In this document: one piece after another, positions 1 through 8,873 of the stretch | Layout of the letters: each line of letters begins with the position of its first letter | How positions within the stretch are numbered: the stretch's first letter is position 1 | Assembly: GCA_030425485.1 (NCBI GenBank) | Contig: JAUIAM010000011.1 | Coordinates: forward strand, 35,318-99,317 | Length of the DNA: 64,000 nucleotides | Direction: 5' to 3' | Source of the DNA: Verrucomicrobiia bacterium | GTDB taxonomy: Bacteria > Verrucomicrobiota > Verrucomicrobiia > Opitutales > Cerasicoccaceae | Translations under genes and position numbers: made by a program | Notes under the pieces: model-generated | Told to the model about the DNA's origin: nothing | Databases searched by the model: none | What the model saw: the letters and a program-made list of their open reading frames with translations, nothing else

Positions 1-401
1 ACCAGCTTGGCATTGGCGGCTTCCCAGATGGCGGGCGCGTTTTTGGCGTTGATCGTGTCGCTGATGCCAAAGTAGCGCACGAGCTCAAGGTGACTCCAGT
101 GGTAGAGAGGGTTGCGCAGCGTGTTGGGCACCGTCTCGCACCAGGCGAGGAACTTCTCGTAGGGGTCGGCGTCGCCTGTGCAGAGCTTTTCACTCACGCC
201 ATTGGTCCGCATGGCCCGCCACTTGTAGTGGTCACCCTCGAGCCAGATTTCAAACAGGTTGGCAAAGCGGCGGTCCGCAGCCACGTCTTCGGGGGGCAGG
301 TGGCAGTGGTAGTCGTAGATGGGCTCGTCCTTGGCGTACTCGTGGTAGAGACGCTTGGCGGCCTCGGTTTGCAGGAGAAAATCGTCGTGTATAAGGCTCA
401 T
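1..401 (-). CDS. uxaC: Glucuronate isomerase (uronate isomerase), N-terminal part, runs off window
   Basis: Uronate isomerase interconverts D-glucuronate and D-fructuronate (and galacturonate/tagaturonate) in the cytoplasm, the first step of hexuronate breakdown. The 133 visible residues include the metal-binding motif DYHCHLPP near residue 31 and the family-typical stretches [14 protein letters not shown] and [12 protein letters not shown]. The start is the ATG at 401; no Shine-Dalgarno is seen. The C-terminal two thirds lie beyond the left edge. It is the last visible gene of a minus-strand operon with an SDR reductase and a KDG-kinase-like protein, which fits the glucuronate-fructuronate-mannonate-KDG route. 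UxuA and KDPG aldolase are not in the window. Confidence 0.93.
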   Translation of the reverse strand, partial: MSLIHDDFLLQTEAAKRLYHEYAKDEPIYDYHCHLPPEDVAADRRFANLFEIWLEGDHYKWRAMRTNGVSEKLCTGDADPYEKFLAWCETVPNTLRNPLYHWSHLELVRYFGISDTINAKNAPAIWEAANAKL

Positions 402-426
402 GATGAAAATACGGGTTGGTGGTGGG

Positions 427-1449
427 TTATCGGTGTGAACGTCGACGGCGAATGAAGACGACCAAAAGCGTAAGGATGCCCAAGATGGCAGGCAGGGTGC
501 GCGGCTCGGGGATGACCGAATCAATCCAGTCCTGGTGCTGCGCCACGCCGGTGTACATGGCTACGTCGCCGTAGACCTCGTGCTCCATGTTACCAAAGCT
601 GCTGATGCCCGCGACAAGCCACTCCCCATCGTCCTCGTCGAAGATAAAGAGCGGCCCGCCGGAGTCGCCCGAAGATGAGTCAGCCTCAAGCGGCGTCGCG
701 GTGGGGTCGCTGGTGCCATTGCCCACGATCGGGCCGACCGGCGGATTCGGGATGCCATCGAGGCTGTTCGACGTGCCCTGCGGGTTATCAAAGTCAAAGG
801 CCAGCAGGCTGCCCTGGTACTCGGGGGCAAAAGTATTCGTCAGATTGACCAACACGCGGTCAACGACATTCTGTCCGGCGCGCTTGAGTCCATCGTCAGT
901 TGTTGGTCCAGTCAGGCCATTGCCAAAATCACCGTAACCGGAGAAGTACATAGGCTCGCCCAGCGAAGTCGTCACCTCGTTATAGCTCGCCGGTGTCATA
1001 CCGGTAACGGGTGAGGTAAGCTTTACCAGCGCGATGTCCACTCCGGCCCCAAAGACTTGCTGCAAGGGCGCATCGTTATCGAGAGCCGCCGTCCAGGCAG
1101 GATGCAGGTAGGCCGCTGATATCTGATAGCTTGCCGTTGGGTTGCGCAGATCCGCTCCGAAGTTGAGCTGGATTTTGGTAACATCAACCACGTCGCTTTT
1201 TTGCTCACGCAATACGTGCGCCGCAGTCAACGCCCACTGGCTCGTAATCATGACCGCCGAGCCCCAGTCATCGGTACTCGGCGTGTAGAGCGCACCCACA
1301 GGGGAAAAATCCGGGTAGTCCTCCCCCGCCGGGTAGCCGTCATTCATGGCCAAATCGCGGTAATTGGCATCCGGAACATCATCCCGAATGATGAGCGCAT
1401 CTGCCACCAATGGCAGAAACAACAGACATGCTAGCGGATACTTCATCAA
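427..1449 (-). CDS. Trypsin-like serine protease with PEP-CTERM anchor
   Basis: 340-residue exported S1-family (chymotrypsin-fold) protease. A signal peptide covers about residues 1-19. The catalytic triad can be read as His78 (LTAAHV), Asp138 (DIALVKL) and Ser263 (SGDSGGPL). The C-terminus has IPEP at 313-316, a hydrophobic helix and an RRRR tail, the layout of a PEP-CTERM sorting signal recognised by an exosortase, so the mature enzyme is probably at the cell surface. It lies 33 bp after the SDR gene and 25 bp before uxaC on the same strand, an odd partner for cytoplasmic uronate enzymes. It may be co-transcribed, or it may be a later insertion into the operon. The substrate is unknown. Confidence 0.88.
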   Translation of the reverse strand: MMKYPLACLLFLPLVADALIIRDDVPDANYRDLAMNDGYPAGEDYPDFSPVGALYTPSTDDWGSAVMITSQWALTAAHVLREQKSDVVDVTKIQLNFGADLRNPTASYQISAAYLHPAWTAALDNDAPLQQVFGAGVDIALVKLTSPVTGMTPASYNEVTTSLGEPMYFSGYGDFGNGLTGPTTDDGLKRAGQNVVDRVLVNLTNTFAPEYQGSLLAFDFDNPQGTSNSLDGIPNPPVGPIVGNGTSDPTATPLEADSSSGDSGGPLFIFDEDDGEWLVAGISSFGNMEHEVYGDVAMYTGVAQHQDWIDSVIPEPRTLPAILGILTLLVVFIRRRRSHR

Positions 1450-1482
1450 CCCAGATTACCAAATCTGCAAAGCGGGTAAAAC

Positions 1483-2262
1483 CTAGATCGTCATGGCCGC
1501 ATAGCCGCCGTCCACCAGCAGTTCTGCCCCCGTGATGAAGCTGCCCGCACCGCTGGCCAGCAAGAGCGTGGCCCCAATCAGTTCGTTGGCCTCTCCAAAG
1601 CGCTTCATCGGCGTGTGCCCCATGATCTGCTCGACGCGCTCGGGCGTGAGCACCTTGCGGTTTTGCTCAGCGGGGAAGAAGCCCGGCACGAGCGTGTTGA
1701 CGCGAATGTTGAGCGGGGCCCACTCACGGGCGAGGTTCTTGGAGAGGTTGTGCACGGCGGCCTTGGTGGCCGAGTAGGTGAAGACGCGCGAAAGCGGGAT
1801 CACGCCGGACATCGAGCCGACATTGATAATCGAACCGCCCTGACCGCGCTCGACGAAGTACTTGCCAAAAACCTGGCAGCAGGCAAAGAGCGACTTGAAG
1901 TTAATATCGAGGATGCGCTCGACCTCCTCCTCTTCGATTTCGAAGAAAGGCGTCGGGCTGTTAACACCCGCACCGTTGACGAGGATGTCCACTTGTCCTG
2001 ATTTTTTCAATACACGCTCCAGCAGGTCCTTGCGCTCGTCGGCATCGCCCACTTCGCACTTCTCGAAGTAGCTTTTGCCGTGAAAGCGGTGAAGTTTTTC
2101 CAGGCGGGCCGCCGCCTTTTCCTCGCTGCGACCAACGAGGACGACTTCCGCCCCGGCCCCGGCCAGGCCCTCGGCCATCGCGCCGCAGAGCTCGCCCGTG
2201 CCACCGATCACGACCGCGGTTTTACCTTCAAGAGAGAAAAGAGAATCTAAGTAATCTGACAT
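1483..2262 (-). CDS. SDR-family oxidoreductase, probable D-mannonate oxidoreductase (fructuronate reductase)
   Basis: 259-residue classical short-chain dehydrogenase. The Rossmann motif is GGTGELCG near residues 20-27, NGAG follows near 96, and the catalytic Tyr-x-x-x-Lys is in TYSATKAAV. The C-terminal stretch [20 protein letters not shown] with a closing GAELLVDGG resembles the SDR-type mannonate oxidoreductases of the Bacillus YjmF kind, which reduce fructuronate to mannonate with NAD(P)H. Neighbours uxaC and a KDG-kinase-like gene support that role. It could instead be a gluconate 5-dehydrogenase-like enzyme. The ATG at 2262 has no Shine-Dalgarno. The 115-bp gap to the kinase gene holds a decayed copy of the extragenic repeat (about 2283-2310). 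Confidence 0.75.
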   Translation of the reverse strand: MSDYLDSLFSLEGKTAVVIGGTGELCGAMAEGLAGAGAEVVLVGRSEEKAAARLEKLHRFHGKSYFEKCEVGDADERKDLLERVLKKSGQVDILVNGAGVNSPTPFFEIEEEEVERILDINFKSLFACCQVFGKYFVERGQGGSIINVGSMSGVIPLSRVFTYSATKAAVHNLSKNLAREWAPLNIRVNTLVPGFFPAEQNRKVLTPERVEQIMGHTPMKRFGEANELIGATLLLASGAGSFITGAELLVDGGYAAMTI

Positions 2263-2377
2263 AATGTTTATTTATATACTCGCCACAGAGCGCACATAGG
2301 ACGCCAAGACTAAGTTGTGTGTTCGAGAACTACACGGCGAATACCGTGCTTTATGAGATAAGTGACCAGCCAGAACG

Positions 2378-3475
<1,098 letters not shown>

Positions 3476-3507
3476 GATAGGAGGTATTTTTAAGTTAAGA
3501 AGTGGGA

Positions 3508-4602
3508 TTAGTTGGCAACGGGGAAGTCGCTCAGGTTCCAGGGGGTCGAGCCGCACTCTACCGCGACTTCGTTGAAAGCTTCAATCTCTGCCGGAGAAAA
3601 GAGCAAGCCGCCGGCGGCCTCACTGCGCGCGGCAGCCTTAGCCTCAAGCTGGCCCGGGAGCAGGCAGTTCTCATTACCGTGGCCGAGAATGTCGTCGATC
3701 ACCGCCTTTACGTTCTTGGACTGGTCGCGACCAAGCGCGAAGTCACCGCCCGAGATGGCATCCGGATGGATCACCTGGAAGTAAAAGGCCGGGGTGTGCT
3801 TTTCCTCTGGATGCTGGTCCCAGCGCGAGCGCAGCGTGGGCAGCGAACCGCCGATGTAAGCACCGACAAGCTCGTTGATGAGCGAAAGGCCATAGCCCTT
3901 GTGCGCGCCAAAAGTCGTGAGCGCGGAAACGGCCTTGGCGTCCGTGGTCGGGTTGCCGTCCTTGTCCACGGCGGCACCTGCGGGGAGCGGCTGGCCCTCG
4001 CGCAGGAACTGCTGTACGCGACCCATAGCGATGACCGATGTCGCCCAGTCCACCACAATGGGGAAGCCGACGGCGTCGGTCGTCGGGAAACCCCACGAGT
4101 GCGGGTTCGTACCCAGCGTGGGGAACTTCCCCATAAAGGGCACGACCTCGGCCAGCGCGGCAGTGCAGTTGGTGTAAGCGATGTAGCCGCGCGAGGCAGC
4201 CTCCATCACATAGCCACCGCCCCAGAGATAGTGAAATGCATTATCCACGGAGATCTGACCAATGCCGTACTTGTCGGCCAAGGCGATACACTCGTCCATC
4301 GCCTCGTAGGCCGTGGCCTGACCAAGCTTGCGGTTGGCATTCCAGACTTGGGAGGCGGCGAAGCGGCTCTCCTTTTTCTCGATCTGTACGCCGGGCTTGC
4401 AGCCGCCCGCTGCGGAACCAAAGAGGTGGTCCAGGTGCAGCGCCTTGAGCGCGTTGTGCGTGCGGATGCCATGGCGGCTGGCATGGGCGGAGAAACGCGA
4501 GGCAGCAGCGGCTTCATCAACTGTGTATCCACGATGCTGATACGCGGCTTCAACAAGTGCGTTGTGGGTTGACTCGGGGACGATGTGGAAGGTTTCGGAC
4601 AT
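3508..4602 (-). CDS. Ldh2/MdhII-type malate/L-lactate dehydrogenase family oxidoreductase
   Basis: 364-residue NAD(P)H-dependent oxidoreductase of the YlbC/YiaK fold (malate/L-lactate, ureidoglycolate or 2,3-diketogulonate reductases), unrelated to Rossmann-fold LDHs. Typical features are the Ser/His region ASRHGIRTH near residue 41, the TNCTAALAEVVPFMG block, the GTNPHSWGFPT cofactor loop and FGAHKGYGLSLINELVGAYIGG near the C-terminal third. It lies between the 2-hydroxyacid dehydrogenase and the sugar kinase of the uronate operon, so a sugar-acid keto/hydroxy conversion is likely, but the substrate cannot be read from sequence. The ATG start at 4602 has no Shine-Dalgarno. Confidence 0.85.
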   Translation of the reverse strand: MSETFHIVPESTHNALVEAAYQHRGYTVDEAAAASRFSAHASRHGIRTHNALKALHLDHLFGSAAGGCKPGVQIEKKESRFAASQVWNANRKLGQATAYEAMDECIALADKYGIGQISVDNAFHYLWGGGYVMEAASRGYIAYTNCTAALAEVVPFMGKFPTLGTNPHSWGFPTTDAVGFPIVVDWATSVIAMGRVQQFLREGQPLPAGAAVDKDGNPTTDAKAVSALTTFGAHKGYGLSLINELVGAYIGGSLPTLRSRWDQHPEEKHTPAFYFQVIHPDAISGGDFALGRDQSKNVKAVIDDILGHGNENCLLPGQLEAKAAARSEAAGGLLFSPAEIEAFNEVAVECGSTPWNLSDFPVAN

Positions 4603-4616
4603 GGGAGTGTTGGGAT

Positions 4617-4772
4617 TTTAAACCGCATTGAGCGCCAAGCGCGCTAAGCATGAATTCAAATATCGGGTTTTAAAGATACGGGTAAAAACGATTATACTTT
4701 TTATGAGTAAAAAGCCGCTGCGGGATACAATGGGAAAGCGCCTGTGCCCTTAGCGAACTTTGCGGTTAAGAA
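4617..4772. repeat. Imperfect inverted copies of the TTAACCGCA-type extragenic repeat
   Basis: The spacer between the two dehydrogenase genes is bracketed by two degenerate copies of one sequence in opposite orientation. The left copy reads TTAAACCGCATTGAGCGCC from 4618. The right copy reads TTAACCGCAAAGTTCGCTAA on the minus strand from about 4770. Both resemble the repeats near 19.3 kb and 26.6 kb. The sequence between them is AT-rich with no gene. The right copy overlaps the last codons of the 4766-5746 gene. Confidence 0.5.
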
Positions 4773-5746
4773 CTAACGGGCGGGATCGGTACGTCGTTGA
4801 CCTGGGCCAAGGGCTTTTCGCCCTTGAGGCAGAGCAGGAGATTTTCCGTCGCCATCGTGGCTTGGCGGACAACCGACTCGTAGGTGCGCGAGCCAATATG
4901 CGGCGTGACGATGCAGTTCGGAGCATTAAGCAGCGGGTGGTCGGCCGGAGGCGGTTCCTCGTCGAGCACGTCTGTGCCATAGCCGCCAACCTTGCCGCTC
5001 TTGAGCGCAGCTGCCATGTCGGCGGTATTGACCAGCTCGCCGCGGGCGCAGTTGAGGATGACGACCCCGTCCTTCATGTTCGGAAAGGAGCGGTTACTGA
5101 TCATGTCGCGGGTTTCCTCGGTCAAGTTCGTGTGCAGGCTGAGGATGTCCGCGCGCTGGAAAACCTGAGTCAGGCCGTGCTCGCGCTCAATGCCGTGCTC
5201 CTTGGCAAACTCCTCGGGCCAGTAAATGTCATAGCCCACCACCTTGAGGCCGAAAGCTTTGGCGCGAATGGCGACCTCACGGCCAATGCGGCCCAGGCCG
5301 ATGATGCCGATGGTCTTGCCCATGATCTCGTGCCCGGTCAGGCGTTTCCAGTTACCCTCGCGCACGTAGTTGACCTCGGTCACGAGCTGGCGGAAAAGTG
5401 CGAACATAAGTGCAAAGGTGTGCTCGGCCACGGTGGTGTGATTTACCCCGGGGGTGAAGCAGAGCGGGATGCCCATCTCGGTGGCCGCAGCGACGTCGAT
5501 CTTGTCCACGCCGATGCCGTACTTGGCCATAATTTTGAGGCGCGGTGTGGCCTTTTCCAGCACCTTGCGCGTGATGGCGTCATCCCCGCAAAGAAAGGCG
5601 TCGAAGTCACCGGCCAGCTTGAGCATGGCCTCTTCGGAGAGCGGGCCGCGCTCGCGGTGAATCTCGTGCCCGGAGCCTTCGAGCATGTCGTGATGGGGGC
5701 CAGGAGTATCCTGGTAGGAGGTAGTGGTTAAGAGTATCTTTGCCAT
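4766..5746 (-). CDS. D-isomer-specific 2-hydroxyacid dehydrogenase (SerA/GhrB-like)
   Basis: 326-residue NAD(P)-dependent dehydrogenase of the phosphoglycerate/hydroxypyruvate reductase family. It has the substrate-binding loop KYGIGVDKID, the dinucleotide motif GIIGLGRIG, NCARGELVN carrying the substrate Arg, and the DEEPPPADHPL and TPHIGSRT blocks with the catalytic Arg/Glu/His set. Length is normal for the family. It is the first enzyme gene after the LacI regulator, 83 bp downstream, in the uronate operon. It may act on a 2-keto sugar acid, hydroxypyruvate or tartronate semialdehyde-type intermediate. A sequence resembling the element before lacI lies 29 bp upstream of the start and may be an operator. 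Confidence 0.87.
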   Translation of the reverse strand: MAKILLTTTSYQDTPGPHHDMLEGSGHEIHRERGPLSEEAMLKLAGDFDAFLCGDDAITRKVLEKATPRLKIMAKYGIGVDKIDVAAATEMGIPLCFTPGVNHTTVAEHTFALMFALFRQLVTEVNYVREGNWKRLTGHEIMGKTIGIIGLGRIGREVAIRAKAFGLKVVGYDIYWPEEFAKEHGIEREHGLTQVFQRADILSLHTNLTEETRDMISNRSFPNMKDGVVILNCARGELVNTADMAAALKSGKVGGYGTDVLDEEPPPADHPLLNAPNCIVTPHIGSRTYESVVRQATMATENLLLCLKGEKPLAQVNDVPIPPVSS

Positions 5747-5774
5747 CGAATTAAAAGAATAACGCCCAAATCAC

Positions 5775-5785
5775 ACACGTGTAGG
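5775..5785 (+). promoter_or_regulatory. Candidate LacI-family operator upstream of the dehydrogenase operon
   Basis: ACACGTGTAGG contains the 8-bp palindrome ACACGTGT with the central CG typical of LacI-family operators. Ten of 11 bases match ACACGCGTAGG at 6891-6901, just upstream of the LacI gene itself. The site is inferred only from this repetition. Confidence 0.4.
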
Positions 5786-5829
5786 GTAAGAAGTCAAGCC
5801 CAAGCTGTCATCTCCCCATAAAAAGCGTG

Positions 5830-6879
5830 TCACTTCCCCACCCGGCGCGTGGAATCGCGCTCGATCAGGGAGGGACGAACCGTTACGGGCTTGATGCTTT
5901 GGGCTCCCTTCCCGCCCGCCAGCAGCGTGTCCAGCATCTCGGCAGCTTTGCGCATGAGTGCCTCGGGCCGTTGGTCTACCGAGCTCAGGCGAGGCCAACT
6001 GTAATCGGAAATCTCCAGGTTGTCGTAGCCCACCATGGAGAGATCCCGCGGGAACTCCCACCCCTCTTTGCGCAAGCTGTGCATGAGGCCAATGGCCACA
6101 CGGTCATTCAGGACGATGGCTGCGCTGGGCGGTTTTTCCATAGTCAGGCAATGCGAAGCCAATCGCTCCCCCAGGGCGTAGTCGTGGTGGCGCACTCCGG
6201 CCTCATAATGGTGCAGGAACACCTTATCATAGTCCAGCTTGAGTCGCTTGGCCGCCCGGCGTAGGCCCTCCAGCTTGATTGCGCCATAGCTGTCGGTAGG
6301 GTCGATCCCCAGCGTCACAAAGCGGCGATGGCCCAGCCCGTAAAGGTGCTCCAGGGTCAAGCCCATCGCATAGGCCCGGTCCGAGCGCACGCAGTGAGGA
6401 GAGTTGGCCCGCTCGGGGTCGATCCAGACCACGGGGGTCGACTGTTCCCGCGCGTTGCGCAGGACGGCCTCTTCCTCGTTGAGCTGCGAGCCGATCAAGA
6501 CAATACCGTCCACCCGCATAGACAGAAAGTGCCGGATAACCTGCTCCTCCATGCCGACGTTCCCGCTGGTCAGCTCGATCAAGGTGTGGCGTCCCTGCTC
6601 TCTTAGCTGCTGCTGCAAGATCGCGGTCTTGCGCACAAGGATGGGCGATTCGATCTCTTGAAAGCAGACGCCAATCGTGCCCGTCTTGCCGCCGCGCAAG
6701 CTCCGGGCGAGGGCGTTGGGCTGATAGCCCAGCTCCTCCATGGCCCGGTGGACGCGCTCAACCGTCGCCGGCAGCACCCCGGGATGGCCATTGAGTACCC
6801 GGGAAATGGTCCAGCGCGATAAACCCAGGTGACGGGCCAGGGCGGCGGTGGTGGCAGGCTTTTGCGGGGAAGAAGGCAT
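5830..6879 (-). CDS. LacI-family transcriptional regulator
   Basis: 349-residue repressor. The N-terminal helix-turn-helix (residues about 9-30, ATTAALARHLGLSRWTISRV) and the hinge helix PNALARSLRGG are followed by a periplasmic-binding-protein-like effector domain. It is the first gene of the minus-strand uronate operon and probably senses a pathway sugar acid. Similar ACACG(T/C)GTAGG elements lie just upstream of its own start and upstream of the next gene, which suggests autoregulation plus control of the operon. The antiporter gene before it is separated by a terminator, so transcription probably starts in 6880-6950. Confidence 0.93.
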   Translation of the reverse strand: MPSSPQKPATTAALARHLGLSRWTISRVLNGHPGVLPATVERVHRAMEELGYQPNALARSLRGGKTGTIGVCFQEIESPILVRKTAILQQQLREQGRHTLIELTSGNVGMEEQVIRHFLSMRVDGIVLIGSQLNEEEAVLRNAREQSTPVVWIDPERANSPHCVRSDRAYAMGLTLEHLYGLGHRRFVTLGIDPTDSYGAIKLEGLRRAAKRLKLDYDKVFLHHYEAGVRHHDYALGERLASHCLTMEKPPSAAIVLNDRVAIGLMHSLRKEGWEFPRDLSMVGYDNLEISDYSWPRLSSVDQRPEALMRKAAEMLDTLLAGGKGAQSIKPVTVRPSLIERDSTRRVGK

Positions 6880-6890
6880 GCGGGCTGCTT

Positions 6891-6901
6891 ACACGCGTAG
6901 G
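6891..6901 (+). promoter_or_regulatory. Candidate LacI-family autoregulatory operator
   Basis: ACACGCGTAGG lies 11 bp upstream of the LacI start codon and matches the element at 5775-5785 in 10 of 11 positions. It has a central CG, as LacI-family operators usually do. There is no independent evidence. Confidence 0.4.
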
Positions 6902-6953
6902 CTTATCCGCCCGCCTGTCAAACCTTAGCATACCGCGGCCTCTCGTATCCGGG

Positions 6954-6983
6954 CAAAAAAAGAGCCTGCACGAGGCAGGCTCT
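6954..6983 (-). terminator. Rho-independent terminator of the antiporter gene
   Basis: A 9-bp perfect stem (AGAGCCTGC / GCAGGCTCT, 6961-6969 with 6975-6983) with a 5-base loop is followed on the minus strand by a run of seven T. It lies 30 bp downstream of the antiporter stop codon and separates that gene from lacI. Confidence 0.88.
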
Positions 6984-7012
6984 CAAAAAAGGAATCGGTC
7001 TTGAAAACTCGA

Positions 7013-8704
7013 CTAGTGAGGCAGGACGATGAACATCACGGCCTGAATCAGTGTCGGGATGAGAGCGCCCAGAAGCAGCCCCAGCGGAGAAATCCCACCC
7101 TGGAAGAACTTGCCCAGAATGCTCTGACCAGCCGGGTTGGGCGCGTTGGCGATAACCGTCAAGCCGCCACCGGTAACGGCGCCCGCGACCACGGCGTACT
7201 GCAGTGCCATGTTACCACTGAAGGCGGGCACCTGAGAAGCCAGGTAGGTGATGGCGGCATTGTCATTAAAGGCCGTCAACACGGTTGAGCCGATGAAGAG
7301 CGGCACCTCGGCCAAGCTTCCCAAGACGGGAGCAATCCACCAGCCCTGCAGGCCACCATGGATAACCAGTGCAGCGAGGAAGAAACCGACCAGCAGCGGC
7401 CCCTTGAGGGAGACATCGTACTGGTGGTGCGAGGTCGCCATGATGAAAGCGATGAAAACGAGGAAGCCACCAATGAAGAGCGGCGGGTGGTGCAGCATCA
7501 TCACCGTCCAGCCGATAAAGAAGAGGTGTACAAGCATGATCCAGACCGGCACGGGCTCTTCTTCTTTATCCTCACCGGAAACATTCATGGCCGCGCGGTT
7601 GCTGGCCAGTTCGGCAAAGTGCTTGCGGAAGACGAAGAAGTAGATCGCGTTGGAAACCAGGATACCCCCCACCGCACGCCAGCCGAAGTGCGTAAACATG
7701 AAAGCGAAGTCCCAGTTCCAGGTGGAGGCGACCATAAGCACGGGCGGAGCGGCAAAGTGCGAGAGCGTACCCCCAACAGAGATGTTGACAAAGAGCAGGC
7801 CCAGGGTGGCGTAGGCGAACTTCGAGGCGGGCTTGTACTTGTAGAACTGCTGGCCGAGGAGCAGCGCAGCAATCGTCATGGCGGCAGGCTCCGTGATGAA
7901 CGAGCCAAGAATCGGGGCAATCGTCAGGATAGACAACCACCAGGCAGCCGGTGACTGCTTACCGATGTTGGCCACGACGCGGAGGGCGTTTTGCGCAACC
8001 TGGAGCACAGGGCGCGAAGAGGCGATAGCCATGATGATGACCACGAAAACCGGCTCGGTATAGTTACGCGTGTCAATGTAGTGCACCGCCGTGTCCCAGC
8101 CGTAGCCGGGCCAAAACGTGATGACGAGAAACAGCGGCAAGACCCAGATGCCGAAAATGGCCTCTACTTCGCCTAGAAAGTGAAAGAAAGTCGCCTTGAA
8201 GCTGACGGGTTCCTTGTTGGCCACGTAGCGGCGACCATGCCCGTCCACCCTCTCCTTGTGCTTGTGCTCAATGTCGTGGGCGATCTTCATGAACTTGCCC
8301 GCGAAGAAGGTGTGCAAAATCGCGCCGAAGAAAAGCAAGGTCACCACGAGGTTGAGCGGCTCGGCCTCAATGCGGACCTTGAGCGTTTCGATGACCCCGA
8401 GTGCGGCCACCTCCGGGTCAACACCGGTTGCGTGCTCCTCGTCCACCGCGTGGTCACCTACGGTCTGGTGTACGTCCGCAGCGGGGGCCATACTCCCCTC
8501 ACCCGGCGCAGTGTAGCCCTCGAGGGCCTCGACTTTGCCTGCGGTGATCAGCTCGGCCAGCTTCTCCTGTTCGTAGGGGATGTAATCATCCAGCGGGCGC
8601 GGGAAGGGCGGTAAATCTGACGGTCCGTGACCACCGCCTCCGGCTGCAAAGAGCGGAGTGGTCATCATCAGGACTGCGAAAAGCGCGAGCAGGTATTTTA
8701 GCAT
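7013..8704 (-). CDS. Putative Na+/H+ antiporter (polytopic membrane protein)
   Basis: 563 residues from the ATG at 8704 (MLKYLLALFAV). The frame stays open further upstream, but that part overlaps the divergent lptD and is not protein-like. An N-terminal signal-like helix is followed by an acidic, His-containing soluble stretch (about residues 25-100) and then some 11-12 hydrophobic segments. Conserved-looking polar motifs inside membrane segments are FNDNAAITYLASQVP and GGGLTVIANAPNPAG, typical of the putative Na+/H+ antiporter family in the ion-transporter superfamily (PF07399-like). It probably exchanges Na+ for protons at the inner membrane. A strong terminator follows. It is divergent from lptD with a 169-bp intergenic region that must hold both promoters. 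Confidence 0.82.
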   Translation of the reverse strand: MLKYLLALFAVLMMTTPLFAAGGGGHGPSDLPPFPRPLDDYIPYEQEKLAELITAGKVEALEGYTAPGEGSMAPAADVHQTVGDHAVDEEHATGVDPEVAALGVIETLKVRIEAEPLNLVVTLLFFGAILHTFFAGKFMKIAHDIEHKHKERVDGHGRRYVANKEPVSFKATFFHFLGEVEAIFGIWVLPLFLVITFWPGYGWDTAVHYIDTRNYTEPVFVVIIMAIASSRPVLQVAQNALRVVANIGKQSPAAWWLSILTIAPILGSFITEPAAMTIAALLLGQQFYKYKPASKFAYATLGLLFVNISVGGTLSHFAAPPVLMVASTWNWDFAFMFTHFGWRAVGGILVSNAIYFFVFRKHFAELASNRAAMNVSGEDKEEEPVPVWIMLVHLFFIGWTVMMLHHPPLFIGGFLVFIAFIMATSHHQYDVSLKGPLLVGFFLAALVIHGGLQGWWIAPVLGSLAEVPLFIGSTVLTAFNDNAAITYLASQVPAFSGNMALQYAVVAGAVTGGGLTVIANAPNPAGQSILGKFFQGGISPLGLLLGALIPTLIQAVMFIVLPH

Positions 8705-8873
8705 GGGTCTATATAGATCAGTGAGAAGAGATTCGGGTGCATGCCGGGGAGCCCCGTCATGGCAAACTCCGCTTTTGTATGGGCAGATTTGTGCGCGTTG
8801 CAAGCCGAACAGGTAAAAATAGTCCTTGCCCGTATGCCCGGCACGCCACAGTCTCCCCATTTTCAATTCCCCC

